From Kitasatospora purpeofusca (GTDB taxonomy: Bacteria > Actinomycetota > Actinomycetes > Streptomycetales > Streptomycetaceae): a DNA stretch of 64,000 nt. Location of the stretch: NCBI RefSeq assembly GCF_000718025.1, contig NZ_JODS01000003.1:248001-312000 (forward strand). Direction: 5' to 3'. Below, piece after piece: positions 32,399-41,663 of this stretch. The translations under genes and the position numbers were made by a program. How positions within the stretch are numbered: position 1 is the stretch's first letter; each line of letters begins with the position of its first letter. The notes below the pieces were generated by a model that had not been told where the DNA came from, did not search any database, and saw only the letters and a list, made by a program, of their open reading frames with translations.

Positions 32399-33811
32399 AT
32401 GAGCGAGCACGGCAACGCGGCGGCCGAGGGCTACTCCCTGGGCAACGGGCGGTACGTGCTGCAGCGGGTGCTGGGCGAGGGCGGTATGGCCTCGGTCCAC
32501 CTCGCCTACGACAGCGTGCTGGACCGGCAGGTCGCGCTGAAGAGCATGCACGCCGAGCTGGGCCGGGACGACTCGTTCAAGGAGCGGTTCCGCCGCGAGG
32601 CCCAGGCGGTGGCCCGGCTGGAGCACCCGAACATCGTCACCGTCTACGACAGCGGCGAGGACATCGCCCAGGACGGCTCCAGCACGCCGTACATCGTGAT
32701 GCAGCTGATCGACGGCAAGGGCCTGCGGGACGCCATCAACGAGGCGGTCGGCCAGCACGGCGCGATGCCGGTCGAGGAGGCGCTGCGGGTCACCATCGGT
32801 GTGCTGAACGCGCTGGAGGCCTCGCACGACATGGGCCTGGTGCACCGTGACATCAAGCCCGGCAACGTCATGTTCGACCGCAAGGGCAACGTCAAGGTCA
32901 TGGACTTCGGCATCGCCCGCGCGCTGGAGAGCGGGGTCACCTCGATGACCCAGACCGGCATGGTGGTCGGCACCCCGCAGTACCTCTCGCCCGAGCAGGC
33001 GCTGGGCAAGCCGGTGGACGCCCGCTCCGACCTCTACTCGGTCGGCGTGATGCTCTTCGAGATGATCACCGGCCAGCTGGTCTTCGACGGCGACTCGGCC
33101 TTCTCGATCGCGTACAAGCACGTCCAGGAGGAGCCGCCGGCGCCGTCCACGCTCAACCCGCGGCTGGCCCCGGCGGTCGACGGGTTCGTCGCGACGGCGC
33201 TGCGCAAGGACCCGGCGCACCGCTTCGCGAGCGCGGCGGCGATGCGGGACGAGGCCGAGCGGCTGCTCTCGGCCGGCAAGGGCGGCGGCAGCCCGCTGGC
33301 GGCCAGCAACCCGCTGGTGATCACCGACGGTCCGCGGTCGGTGCACGCCGCGCCGCAGGCACCGCAGACCCCGCAGCCGTTCCAGCCCATGCAGCCGCAG
33401 CCGTTCCAGCCGCACGCGCAGCCGCAGTTCCAGACGCCGCCGCCGGTGTTCCAGGCCCCGCACACGCCGCAGCCCTTCCCGCAGCCGCAGCCGTTCCAGA
33501 CGCCGCCGGTCTTCCAGCAGCCGCACACGCCGCAGCCCTTCCCGCAGCAGGCGCACACCCCGCCGCCGCACCCGATGCCGGCGCCGCCGTTCCAGCCGCA
33601 GCCGGTGCCCGCGTCGAACAGCGGTGGCTGCTCGACCGCCCTGGTGATCATCGGCATCATCGTCGGTGTGATCGTGCTGGCGGTCATCATCATCGCGATC
33701 GTGGTCAACCGGGCCGAGGGCCAGTCGAAGGACGGGGCGCGGGGCGTCTCGAGCGCGGTGGTCACGGCACCGGGACCGGACGGCCGGGCCGACCGGAATG
33801 GCCTGCTCTGA
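32399..33811 (+). CDS. membrane Ser/Thr protein kinase (PknB-like, no PASTA)
   Basis: 470 aa. Hanks-type kinase domain about 18-285: GEGGMASVH P-loop, Lys48, HRDIKPGN (Asp151), DFG (169-171), GTPQYLSPEQ. Then a 115-residue Pro/Gln/His/Phe-rich linker with QPFQ/QPHTPQPF repeats, one TM helix (about 410-437, ALVIIGIIVGVIVLAVIIIAIVV) and a short extracellular tail of about 30 residues, so there is no sizeable sensor domain. ATG 32399 is chosen over 32351 because GAGG lies just upstream and the extra 16 residues are Arg-rich. First of two adjacent kinases, 110 bp apart. Confidence 0.93.
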   Translation: MSEHGNAAAEGYSLGNGRYVLQRVLGEGGMASVHLAYDSVLDRQVALKSMHAELGRDDSFKERFRREAQAVARLEHPNIVTVYDSGEDIAQDGSSTPYIVMQLIDGKGLRDAINEAVGQHGAMPVEEALRVTIGVLNALEASHDMGLVHRDIKPGNVMFDRKGNVKVMDFGIARALESGVTSMTQTGMVVGTPQYLSPEQALGKPVDARSDLYSVGVMLFEMITGQLVFDGDSAFSIAYKHVQEEPPAPSTLNPRLAPAVDGFVATALRKDPAHRFASAAAMRDEAERLLSAGKGGGSPLAASNPLVITDGPRSVHAAPQAPQTPQPFQPMQPQPFQPHAQPQFQTPPPVFQAPHTPQPFPQPQPFQTPPVFQQPHTPQPFPQQAHTPPPHPMPAPPFQPQPVPASNSGGCSTALVIIGIIVGVIVLAVIIIAIVVNRAEGQSKDGARGVSSAVVTAPGPDGRADRNGLL

Positions 33812-33921
33812 CGGGTTCTGCCCGGAACACGCGTGCTCCGGGGGTCCGCCGGAGGCGGTAGCGTTCGGGGACACGAGCGACAGGGCACCGCGATCCGAGC
33901 GAAGGCCCGGGGCGAGGAGCG

Positions 33922-35742
33922 ATGGCACAGACGCAGCATCCGGACGACGACGGGGCCTGGGCGACCGGTCCGGGCGGCGGGGCCCCCAGGATGCCGGAGC
34001 CGGGTGGCGACGCCGCCACGAGCGCGCTCCCGCCGTACGGCGCCCCGCAGACGCCCGGCCGGGGCACCGCCGCCCCGCTGGGCACGGTCGGTGACGGCCG
34101 CTACCGGCTGACCCACCGGCTGGGCCGGGGCGGCATGGCCGAGGTGCTCGCCGCCCAGGACGTCCGGCTCGGGCGGACCGTCGCGGTGAAGCTGCTCCGC
34201 GGTGAACTGGCCCAGGACGAGATCGCCCGGCTCCGCTTCACCAGGGAGGCGCACGCCGTCGCGGCGCTCAACCACCACGCGATCGTCGCGGTGTACGACA
34301 CCGGCGAGGAGTACGTCGGCGAGGAGTCGACGCCGTACATCGTGATGGAGCTGGTCGAGGGCCGGACCGTCCGCGAGCTGCTGGTCGACGAGGAGGAGCC
34401 GCCGGTCGACCAGGCGCTGATCATCATCGCCGGGGTGCTGGAGGCGCTCGCCTACAGCCACCGGCACGGCATCGTGCACCGTGACATCAAGCCGGCCAAC
34501 GTGATCATCACGACCACCGGCGCGGTCAAGGTGATGGACTTCGGCATCGCCCGGGCGCTCACCGGCACGGCCTCGACCATGACCCAGACCGGCATGGTCA
34601 TGGGCACCCCGCAGTACCTCTCGCCGGAGCAGGCGCTCGGCAAGCCGGTCGACCACCGCTCCGACCTGTACGCGGCCGGCTGCATGCTCTACGAACTGCT
34701 GGCGCTGCGCCCGCCGTTCACCGGCGACACCCCGCTGTCGGTGGTCTACCAGCACGTGCAGGACATCCCGGTGCCGCCCTCGCAGGCCAATCCGCGGGTC
34801 CCGGCCGGCCTGGACCACCTGGTGCTGCGCTCGCTCGCGAAGAACCCGGACGACCGCTTCCAGGACGCGGACGAGTTCCGCGCGCACATCGAGCACGCGC
34901 TGCGCGAGCTGACCGGAGGCACCGGCGGCTGGCCGCTCGGCGCGACGGCCGGGCTGGCCGCGGCCGGCCAGGGCCACGGCGGGATGCCGCCGCTGGGCGT
35001 GGACGAGACGGCGGTGCTCGGGGCGGGTGTCCCGGGCGACCCGACGGCGATGCTGCCGTACCAGGTGCCGGGCGGCCCGCACACGCCCTCCTCCGCCTAC
35101 CCGCCCTACGGCGGCGGCGACGGCTCGGACGACGGGCACGGCGGTGGGCACGGGCGCGGTGGCGGCGGCCGGCGCGGTCCGTGGCGCTGGGTGGCCGCCG
35201 TCGTGGCGGTGGCCGTCGCGGCCAGCGTGGGCATCGCCATGGCGCTGAGCGGCAACGACAACGGCGGTGGCGGCGGGAAGCCGAGCGACCTCGGCCCGAC
35301 CACCGGGGTGGTGTCGACGGCGCCGGAGGCGACCACGCCCAGTTCCGGTGCGACCACGACCACGCCCCCGGCCGGGCAGAACTCGCGTCGTCCGCAGCAG
35401 CAGCCGACCGACACCAACAACAACGGCGGCAACCAGACCCAGCCGCCGAGCCAGCCGACCGGCAAGCACTCGAGCAGCCCGGCGGCGCCGACGCCGAGCA
35501 GCACCGGCAGCAAGGCACCGACCCCGAGCACCTCGGCGACCGGGTCGGCCAGTGTCCCGCCGACCAACACCCCGACCACGGGGACGGGCGGCGGCGCGAC
35601 GACGCCCCCGGCCACGGCCCCGCCGGCGACCAACCCGCCGCCGACCGGCGGTGGCAGCCAGACGCCGCCGGCCGGGGGCGGTGCCGGCGGCACCACTCCG
35701 AAGCCGCCGACCGGCGCGCCGGTCACCCCGGCCGCTCCCTGA
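33922..35742 (+). CDS. membrane Ser/Thr protein kinase 2
   Basis: 606 aa. Kinase domain about 58-325: GRGGMAEVLAAQDVRLGRTVAVKLL, HRDIKPANV, DFGIARAL, GTPQYLSPEQALGKPVD. A Gly/Ala-rich juxtamembrane stretch, a TM helix at about 420-440 and a 160-residue extracellular Thr/Pro/Gly-rich, probably wall-embedded tail follow. It shares DFGIARAL, MTQTGM and GTPQYLSPEQALGKPVD with kinase 1, so the pair looks like an old tandem duplication. ATG 33922 preceded by GAGGAGC. Substrates unknown. Confidence 0.93.
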   Translation: MAQTQHPDDDGAWATGPGGGAPRMPEPGGDAATSALPPYGAPQTPGRGTAAPLGTVGDGRYRLTHRLGRGGMAEVLAAQDVRLGRTVAVKLLRGELAQDEIARLRFTREAHAVAALNHHAIVAVYDTGEEYVGEESTPYIVMELVEGRTVRELLVDEEEPPVDQALIIIAGVLEALAYSHRHGIVHRDIKPANVIITTTGAVKVMDFGIARALTGTASTMTQTGMVMGTPQYLSPEQALGKPVDHRSDLYAAGCMLYELLALRPPFTGDTPLSVVYQHVQDIPVPPSQANPRVPAGLDHLVLRSLAKNPDDRFQDADEFRAHIEHALRELTGGTGGWPLGATAGLAAAGQGHGGMPPLGVDETAVLGAGVPGDPTAMLPYQVPGGPHTPSSAYPPYGGGDGSDDGHGGGHGRGGGGRRGPWRWVAAVVAVAVAASVGIAMALSGNDNGGGGGKPSDLGPTTGVVSTAPEATTPSSGATTTTPPAGQNSRRPQQQPTDTNNNGGNQTQPPSQPTGKHSSSPAAPTPSSTGSKAPTPSTSATGSASVPPTNTPTTGTGGGATTPPATAPPATNPPPTGGGSQTPPAGGGAGGTTPKPPTGAPVTPAAP

Positions 35743-35764
35743 CCGGTCACCGCGGTCGTTCCCC

Positions 35765-35797
35765 GGCCGGCCGTTCCCCGTCGGGGAACGGCCGGCC
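35765..35797. terminator. bidirectional terminator between kinase 2 and the APH-fold gene
   Basis: Perfect 15-bp stem (35765-35779 with 35783-35797) and a 3-base loop, between convergent genes ending at 35742 and 35804. Confidence 0.9.
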
Positions 35798-35803
35798 GTC
35801 GGT

Positions 35804-36892
35804 TCAGTTGGCGAAGGCGTCCAGGACCTGCTCGTACTCCTGGCACCACCACGCCAGCTGGCCCGCCGAGGCGGGGTAGAGCGGGTCGGCCCGGTGGTCG
35901 CCCCGCTGGTAGCGCCACTGGAGCATCCAGAAGTCGTTCAGCCGCTCCCACCAGACCCGGTGGGTCGCGGCGGCCAGGTGCTCGGCGGTGGCGGCCCCGG
36001 TGGCCCGGTAGGCCTGGGACCAGTGCCGGACCCGGACGAGGTCCAGCACCCCGGTGGCGCGGTCGTTGAGGACCAGGGTGGCCGCGCGGACGGCCTCCTC
36101 GGCGCGCGGCTGCCGTCCCAGCTTGTCCCAGTCCAGGACGGCCGCGATCCGTCCGTCCCGGTGCAGCAGGTTCAGCCCGTGGAAGTCGCCGTGGGTCCAG
36201 CCGGTGGGCGGGGCGGCCCCCGGGGCGGGACGCCGGTGGGCGTGCTCGGCGAGCAGCTCCAGCCGTTCGCCGAGCCGGCGCTCGACCAGCGCGTCCAGTT
36301 CGTCGCGGGGGTGGTGCTCGCGGGCCCGTTCGCGCAGGTCGTGGGCGAGCGCGGAGCTGTCGAGCGGATCGGCGCTGCGGTAGCCGGAGGGTTGTGCGAC
36401 GGGCGCGCAGACCTCGTCGAGGGCGCCGTGCAGCCGGCCGAGCAGCGCACCCAGTTCGGCGCACTGCGGCGGGGACAGTTCGGTTCCGTGGCGGTGCCCG
36501 CCGTCCACCCAGGGGAAGAGGGCGAACAGCCGGCCGCCGAACGCGGCGATGGTGCCGGTCCGTTCGGCGAGGGCGAGCGGGGGCTCGACGGGCAGGCCCA
36601 GGGCGGCGAGGGCGGCCATCGCCCGGTGGTGGCCGGCGACCGCCTCGCGGCCGGCGGTCGCGGCGTCGACGTAGCACTTCAGGAAGTAGCCGCCGGCCTC
36701 GGTGGTGATCCGGTAGCCGCGGTTCAGCAGGCCTTCGGCGACGGGTTCGGCGGTGAGCAGGCGGCCCACCCGGTAGCGGCGCAGGACCTCGGCGAGCGCC
36801 GCGTGGGGGACGGGGGGGCTGAGCGTTCCTATCGGGGGTGCGGTGAGGTCGGGACGGGCTGGTGCACAGGCAAGGGTCTGGCTGAAAGTCAC
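35804..36892 (-). CDS. aminoglycoside-phosphotransferase-fold kinase
   Basis: 362 aa. Brenner-type motif THGDFHGLNLLH and the metal site VLDWDKLG are intact; the N-lobe has GLLNRGYRITTEAGGYFLKCYV (ATP-binding Lys). The family phosphorylates small metabolites (choline, homoserine, aminoglycosides, maltose); nothing here fixes the substrate, and resistance should not be assumed. GTG 36892 is a weak start with little Shine-Dalgarno. It follows the DevR-like regulator by 65 bp on the same strand, with a 6-bp inverted repeat (36897-36912) between. Confidence 0.8.
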   Translation of the reverse strand: MTFSQTLACAPARPDLTAPPIGTLSPPVPHAALAEVLRRYRVGRLLTAEPVAEGLLNRGYRITTEAGGYFLKCYVDAATAGREAVAGHHRAMAALAALGLPVEPPLALAERTGTIAAFGGRLFALFPWVDGGHRHGTELSPPQCAELGALLGRLHGALDEVCAPVAQPSGYRSADPLDSSALAHDLRERAREHHPRDELDALVERRLGERLELLAEHAHRRPAPGAAPPTGWTHGDFHGLNLLHRDGRIAAVLDWDKLGRQPRAEEAVRAATLVLNDRATGVLDLVRVRHWSQAYRATGAATAEHLAAATHRVWWERLNDFWMLQWRYQRGDHRADPLYPASAGQLAWWCQEYEQVLDAFAN

Positions 36893-36957
36893 AGCCAGAG
36901 GTTAGGACCTCTCGGCGGGGGTCCTTGACAGGTCGTCAGTTGTGTGCTGTGCCCGTA

Positions 36958-37617
36958 TCAGTGCTGCTGGTCCGCCTGGTGCCGCGCCACGAACGCCGCC
37001 GCCTGGGTCCGTCGCTCCATCCCCATCTTGGCGAGCAGACTGGAGACGTAGTTCTTCACCGTCTTTTCGGCGAGGTGCAGTTCATTGCCGATCTGACGGT
37101 TGGTCATCCCTTCGCCGATCAGGTCCAGGATGCGGCGCTCCTGCTTGGTGAGCTGGGAGAGCCGTTCGTCCTCCTTCTCGCCGCCGTCCCGCAGCCGGGC
37201 CAGCACCCGGCTGGTGGCGACCGGGTCGAGCAGTGACTTGCCGGCCGCGACGTCCCGGACCGCGGTGATCAGGTCGGTGCCGCGGATCGCCTTCAGCACA
37301 TAGCCGGAGGCACCCGCCATGATCGAGTCGAACAGGGCCTCGTCGTCCGAGAACGAGGTCAGCATCAGGCACTTGATCTCCGGCATCCGGGAGCGGATCT
37401 CCCGGCAGACCTCGACGCCGTTGCCGTCGGGCAGCCGGACGTCGAGCACCGCGACATCGGGGTGGACGGCCGGGATCCTGGTCAGCGCCTCGGCGGCGGT
37501 GCCGGCCTCGCCGACCACCTCGATGTCCTCCTCGACGGAGAGGAGTTCATGGACACCCCGGCGGACCACCTCGTGGTCGTCGAGGAGGAATACCGTGATT
37601 TGTCCGTTATCAGTCAC
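36958..37617 (-). CDS. NarL/DevR-family response regulator
   Basis: 219 aa. Receiver domain: ITVFLLDDHEVVRRGVHELL (acidic pair Asp13/Asp14), phospho-acceptor Asp59 in VAVLDVRLPDG, conserved Thr/Ser and Lys (LMLTSFSD; GYVLKAIRG). LuxR HTH about 148-205 (LTKQERRILDLIGEGMTNRQIGNELHLAEKTVKNYVSSLL). Very like the mycobacterial DevR/DosR type. No cognate histidine kinase is adjacent. GTG 37617 chosen; the frame runs upstream to 37788 without similarity. Divergent from bkdFGH across a 380-bp regulatory gap. Confidence 0.92.
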   Translation of the reverse strand: MTDNGQITVFLLDDHEVVRRGVHELLSVEEDIEVVGEAGTAAEALTRIPAVHPDVAVLDVRLPDGNGVEVCREIRSRMPEIKCLMLTSFSDDEALFDSIMAGASGYVLKAIRGTDLITAVRDVAAGKSLLDPVATSRVLARLRDGGEKEDERLSQLTKQERRILDLIGEGMTNRQIGNELHLAEKTVKNYVSSLLAKMGMERRTQAAAFVARHQADQQH

Positions 37618-37814
37618 GCGCAAAGCCTCCCATATCACCCTACGAAAGACCTCTCGCCCGTACCGCGCCGGGGTCACGATCCGGCCAGAGCGGTCGAAAC
37701 CGATGCCGGTAACCCCCTTACGCCGGAGCCTCCGCCCGGATAACGTGCGCTGGTGTCCTGAACGCGACCGAATTGAGAGCTGCGCCACACGCGCGGTTTG
37801 TAGACCCCGAACAA

Positions 37815-37826
37815 GTAGGACGTCCT
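37815..37826. promoter_or_regulatory. 12-bp palindrome in the regulator/bkd divergent region
   Basis: TAGGACGTCCTA, perfect palindrome, 198 bp upstream of the response regulator start and 172 bp before bkdF. Its GGAC/GTCC halves recall DevR-type half-sites but lack the usual spacer, so assignment is uncertain. Confidence 0.4.
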
Positions 37827-37940
37827 AGCGCAGACGCGTCGAGGACGGACGCTGGGTAACGTTCTCGTGAGGGACGCCGTCGGAAAAGGATCACCACCTG
37901 CCCCGCTGCGGGTGCGCACACCCACGCGCGCCCCGCGAGG

Positions 37941-37961
37941 CGGTGACCGGACCGGTCACCG
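37941..37961. promoter_or_regulatory. 21-bp operator candidate before bkdF
   Basis: Perfect inverted repeat of 10+1+10 bases (left arm CGGTGACCGG, centre A), ending 36 bp before the bkdF start. The position suits repression or activation by a dimeric regulator of branched-chain amino acid catabolism. Confidence 0.55.
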
Positions 37962-37997
37962 GCGACCCCGGGCGGCCGGACAGACCGAGGAGTGAAC

Positions 37998-39140
37998 GTG
38001 ACCGTCAAAAGCACGGCGAGGGCCCGCAAGAAGGCTGCCCCCGGCGTCCGCGCCACGGCCAAGGACGCCCAGCCGGAGCTCGTACAGCTGCTGACCCCGG
38101 AAGGCGAGCGGGTCGAGCACCCGGACTTCCCGCTCACCGTGGAGGCGGACGAGCTCCGAGCCCTCTACCGTGACCTGGTGCTGGTGCGTCGCTTCGACGC
38201 CGAGGCGACCTCGCTGCAGCGCCAGGGCGAGCTGGGCCTGTGGGCCTCGCTGCTGGGCCAGGAGGCCGCCCAGGTCGGCTCCGGCCGCGCGATGCGACCG
38301 GGCGACTACGCCTTCCCCACCTACCGCGAGCACGGCGTGGCCTGGTGCCGCGACGTCGACCCGCTGAACCTGCTCGGCATGTTCCGCGGTGTGAACCACG
38401 GCGGCTGGGACCCGAACGAGAAGAACTTCCACCTGTACACCATCGTGATCGGCGCGCAGACCCTGCACGCCACCGGATACGCGATGGGCATCACCAAGGA
38501 CGGCGCCGACGACGCGGTGATCGCGTACTTCGGCGACGGCGCCTCCAGCCAGGGCGACGTCAACGAGGCCTTCACCTTCGCCTCGGTCTACAACTCGCCG
38601 GTGGTCTTCTTCTGCCAGAACAACCAGTGGGCGATCTCCGAGCCCACCACCACCCAGACCAAGATCCCGCTGTACCGCCGGGCCTCCGGCTTCGGCTTCC
38701 CGGGCATCCGGGTCGACGGCAACGACGTGCTGGCCTGCCTCGCGGTGACCCGCTGGGCCCTGGAGCACGCCCGCACCGGCAACGGCCCGGTGCTGATCGA
38801 GGCCTTCACCTACCGGATGGGCGCGCACACCACCTCCGACGACCCGACCCGCTACCGGGCGGCCGACGAGACCGAGGCCTGGAAGGCCAAGGACCCGATC
38901 ACCCGGCTCCGCACCCTCCTGGAGAAGGAGGGCCTGGCCGACGAGGAGTTCTTCGCCTCGATCGAGGCCGAGAGCGAGCAGCTCGGACTGCGGGTGCGCG
39001 AGGGCGTGCGCAGCATGCCGGACCCCGACCCCACCCTGATCTTCGACCACGTCTACGCGGAGCCGCACGCGCTGGTCGATGAGGAACGGGCCGAGTACAT
39101 CGAGTACGCGGCCTCCTTCGAGGCGGGGGAGAACCACTGA
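37998..39140 (+). CDS. bkdF: branched-chain alpha-keto acid dehydrogenase E1 alpha subunit
   Basis: 380 aa. TPP-binding motif GDGASSQGDVNEAFTFASVYNSPVVFFCQNN is complete (GDG...NN). ELGLWASLLGQEAAQVG and YREHGVAW are E1-alpha hallmarks. With E1 beta and E2 downstream it forms the complex that decarboxylates branched 2-oxo acids to acyl-CoA primers for fatty acids and polyketides; pyruvate as substrate cannot be excluded by eye. GTG 37998 has GAGGAG 6 bases upstream. Stop overlaps the next start by one base. Confidence 0.9.
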   Translation: MTVKSTARARKKAAPGVRATAKDAQPELVQLLTPEGERVEHPDFPLTVEADELRALYRDLVLVRRFDAEATSLQRQGELGLWASLLGQEAAQVGSGRAMRPGDYAFPTYREHGVAWCRDVDPLNLLGMFRGVNHGGWDPNEKNFHLYTIVIGAQTLHATGYAMGITKDGADDAVIAYFGDGASSQGDVNEAFTFASVYNSPVVFFCQNNQWAISEPTTTQTKIPLYRRASGFGFPGIRVDGNDVLACLAVTRWALEHARTGNGPVLIEAFTYRMGAHTTSDDPTRYRAADETEAWKAKDPITRLRTLLEKEGLADEEFFASIEAESEQLGLRVREGVRSMPDPDPTLIFDHVYAEPHALVDEERAEYIEYAASFEAGENH

Positions 39141-40114
39141 TGGCCGGCCAGCTCAGCATCGCCAAGGCGCTCAACGGGGCGCTGCGCAAGTCGCTGGAGA
39201 GCGACCCGAAGACCGTCCTGATGGGCGAGGACATCGGCAAGCTCGGCGGCGTCTTCCGGATCACCGACGGCCTGCAGAAGGACTTCGGCGAGGACCGGGT
39301 GATCGACACCCCGCTCGCCGAGTCCGGCATCGTCGGCACCGCGATCGGCCTCGCGCTGCGCGGCTACCGCCCGGTCGTGGAGATCCAGTTCGACGGCTTC
39401 GTCTACCCGGCCTTCGACCAGATCGTCTCCCAGCTGGCCAAGATGCACGCCCGCGCACTGGGCCACGTCAAGATGCCGGTCACCGTGCGCATCCCCTACG
39501 CGGGTGGCATCGGCGCGGTCGAGCACCACAGCGAGTCGCACGAGGCGTACTTCGCCCACACCGCCGGTCTGCGGGTGGTCACCCCGTCCAACGCGCACGA
39601 CGCGCACTGGATGCTGCGCCAGGCCATCGAGTCGGACGACCCGGTGATCTTCCTGGAGCCCAAGCGCCGCTACTGGGACAAGGGCGAGGTCGGCGAGTCC
39701 GCCGACCTGGGCCTGCACGACGCGCGGATCGTCCGGCCCGGTGCCGACGCCACGCTGATCGCCTACGGGCCGATGGTCAAGGTCTGCCTGGAGGCCGCCG
39801 CGGCCGCCGAGGAGGACGGCCGCCGGCTGGAGGTCGTCGACCTCCGCTCGCTCACCCCGGTCGACTTCGCCGCGCTGGAGGAGTCCGTCAAGCGGACCGG
39901 GCGCGGCATCGTGGTGCACGAGGCCCCGGTGTTCCTGGGCATGGGCGCGGAACTGGCCGCCCGGCTCACCGAGCGCTGCTTCTACCACCTGGAGGCGCCG
40001 ATCCTGCGGGTCGGCGGCTACTACGCGCCGTACCCGCCGTCCCGGGTCGAGGAGTCCTTCCTCCCCGACCTGGACCGCGTGCTCGACGCCGTCGACCGCG
40101 CGTTCGCGTACTGA
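39140..40114 (+). CDS. bkdG: branched-chain alpha-keto acid dehydrogenase E1 beta subunit
   Basis: 324 aa. The transketolase central domain begins SIAKALNGALRKSLESDPKTVLMGEDIGKLGG; RIPYAGGIGAVEHHSESHEAYFAH is diagnostic for E1 beta, and VVDLRSLTPVDFAALEESVKRTGR opens the C-terminal domain. Full length. ATG 39140 overlaps the bkdF stop (TGATG), indicating coupling. Confidence 0.93.
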   Translation: MAGQLSIAKALNGALRKSLESDPKTVLMGEDIGKLGGVFRITDGLQKDFGEDRVIDTPLAESGIVGTAIGLALRGYRPVVEIQFDGFVYPAFDQIVSQLAKMHARALGHVKMPVTVRIPYAGGIGAVEHHSESHEAYFAHTAGLRVVTPSNAHDAHWMLRQAIESDDPVIFLEPKRRYWDKGEVGESADLGLHDARIVRPGADATLIAYGPMVKVCLEAAAAAEEDGRRLEVVDLRSLTPVDFAALEESVKRTGRGIVVHEAPVFLGMGAELAARLTERCFYHLEAPILRVGGYYAPYPPSRVEESFLPDLDRVLDAVDRAFAY

Positions 40115-40129
40115 TCCCGGGGAGCGCTG

Positions 40130-41569
40130 ATGACCACCGAAGTTCGCTCGCTCCGCGAGTTCAAGATGCCCGATGTGGGCGAGGGCCTGACCGAGGCCGA
40201 GATCCTCAGCTGGTACGTCAAGCCCGGTGACACCGTCACCGACGGGCAGGTCGTCTGCGAGGTGGAGACCGCCAAGGCCGCCGTGGAGCTGCCGATCCCG
40301 TTCACCGGGGTCGTCGAGCAGCTGTTCTTCCCGGAGGGCGCGACGGTCGACGTCGGCACCGCGATCATCTCGGTCGCGGTGGCCGGAGCCGCGGGGGCAC
40401 CCGTCCCCGCCGCCGTCGCCCCGGCCGCGGCCCCGGCCCCCGTGGCCGAGGCCCCGGAGGCGCCCGAGCCCGAGCGGCGCGAGGTGCTGGTCGGCTACGG
40501 TCCGCGGACCGGCGGCAGCCAGCGCCGGGCGCGGCGCACCACGGTCACGGCCACCGCCGCGGCCACCGTGCCGGCCCCCGCGCCCGCTCCGGCGCCCGTC
40601 GTCGCCCCGGCCCCGGTGCCGGTGGCGGCCGTCGAGGTGTCCGGTGACCGGCCGCTGGCCAAGCCGCCGGTGCGCAAGCTCGCCAAGGACCTCGGGATCG
40701 ACCTCCGGGTCGTCACCCCGACCGGTCCGGACGGCGTGATCACCCGTGAGGACCTGCACGCCCACGCGGCGGCCGCCGCCGCCCCGGCGCCGGCCCCCGT
40801 CGAGGCCCCGGCCGCCGAGCCGGCCGTCGCCGCCCCGGTGTCCACCGCCGTGGTGCTGCCCGGCGCGGGCGACGTCCGGGTGCCGATCAAGGGCGTCCGC
40901 AAGGCGACCGCGCAGGCGATGGTGGCCTCGGCCTTCACCGCCCCGCACGTCACCGAGTTCGTCCAGGTCGACGTGACCCGGACGATGAAGTTCGTCCGCC
41001 GGCTCAAGGAGAGCGGCGAGCTGGGCCGGGACGTCCGGGTCAGCCCGCTGCTGCTGGTCGCCAAGGCGCTGCTCACCGCGGTCAAGCGCCACCCCGGGAT
41101 CAACGCCCAGTGGGACGAGGCGGCCCAGGAGATCGTCATCAAGGGCCAGGTGAACCTCGGCATCGCCGCGGCCACCCCGCGCGGCCTGATCGTTCCCAAC
41201 ATCAAGGACGCCGGCGCCCGGACCCTCTCCGGCCTGGCGGTCTCGCTCGGCGAGCTGATCGAGACGGCCCGCCAGGGGAAGACGGCGCCCGGCGACATGC
41301 AGGGCGGCACGATCACGATCACCAATGTCGGCGTCTTCGGCGTCGACAGCGGCACCCCGATCCTCAACCCCGGCGAGGCGGCCATCCTCGCCTTCGGGGC
41401 GGTCCGGGAGCTGCCGTGGGTGCACAAGGGCAAGGTCGTCCCGCGCCAGGTCACCACGCTGGCCCTCTCCTTCGACCACCGGCTGGTGGACGGCGAGCTG
41501 GGCTCCAAGGTGCTGGCCGACATCGCGGGCATCCTGGAGCACCCGAAGCGCCTGATCACCTGGGGCTGA
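40130..41569 (+). CDS. bkdH: E2 dihydrolipoamide acyltransferase
   Basis: 479 aa. Lipoyl domain about 1-85 with the lipoyl-lysine in CEVETAKAAVELPIP; Pro/Ala linker; peripheral-subunit-binding domain about 180-215 (PPVRKLAKDLGIDLRVVTPTG); second Ala/Pro linker; catalytic domain about 245-479 ending LSFDHRLVDGELGSKVLADI with the DHRxxDG active site. Single lipoyl domain. A 15-bp gap after bkdG. No E3 gene is linked. Confidence 0.94.
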   Translation: MTTEVRSLREFKMPDVGEGLTEAEILSWYVKPGDTVTDGQVVCEVETAKAAVELPIPFTGVVEQLFFPEGATVDVGTAIISVAVAGAAGAPVPAAVAPAAAPAPVAEAPEAPEPERREVLVGYGPRTGGSQRRARRTTVTATAAATVPAPAPAPAPVVAPAPVPVAAVEVSGDRPLAKPPVRKLAKDLGIDLRVVTPTGPDGVITREDLHAHAAAAAAPAPAPVEAPAAEPAVAAPVSTAVVLPGAGDVRVPIKGVRKATAQAMVASAFTAPHVTEFVQVDVTRTMKFVRRLKESGELGRDVRVSPLLLVAKALLTAVKRHPGINAQWDEAAQEIVIKGQVNLGIAAATPRGLIVPNIKDAGARTLSGLAVSLGELIETARQGKTAPGDMQGGTITITNVGVFGVDSGTPILNPGEAAILAFGAVRELPWVHKGKVVPRQVTTLALSFDHRLVDGELGSKVLADIAGILEHPKRLITWG

Positions 41570-41599
41570 CCCGCCCGGGAGACGCGAACGCGAGACATG

Positions 41600-41641
41600 A
41601 AGGGGCCCGACTCCGCACCGCCGTGCGGAGTCGGGCCCCTT
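41600..41641 (+). terminator. bkdFGH terminator
   Basis: Perfect 18-bp stem (41600-41617 with 41624-41641), 6-base loop, 30 bp after bkdH. The longest perfect GC hairpin in the window. Confidence 0.92.
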
Positions 41642-41663
41642 CGTCCTGCGGTCCCGGTGGTGC

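Noticed and set aside
35804..36892. Aminoglycoside-resistance gene
   Set aside because: Only the general APH fold is visible; no feature identifies an antibiotic substrate and the context is regulatory/metabolic.
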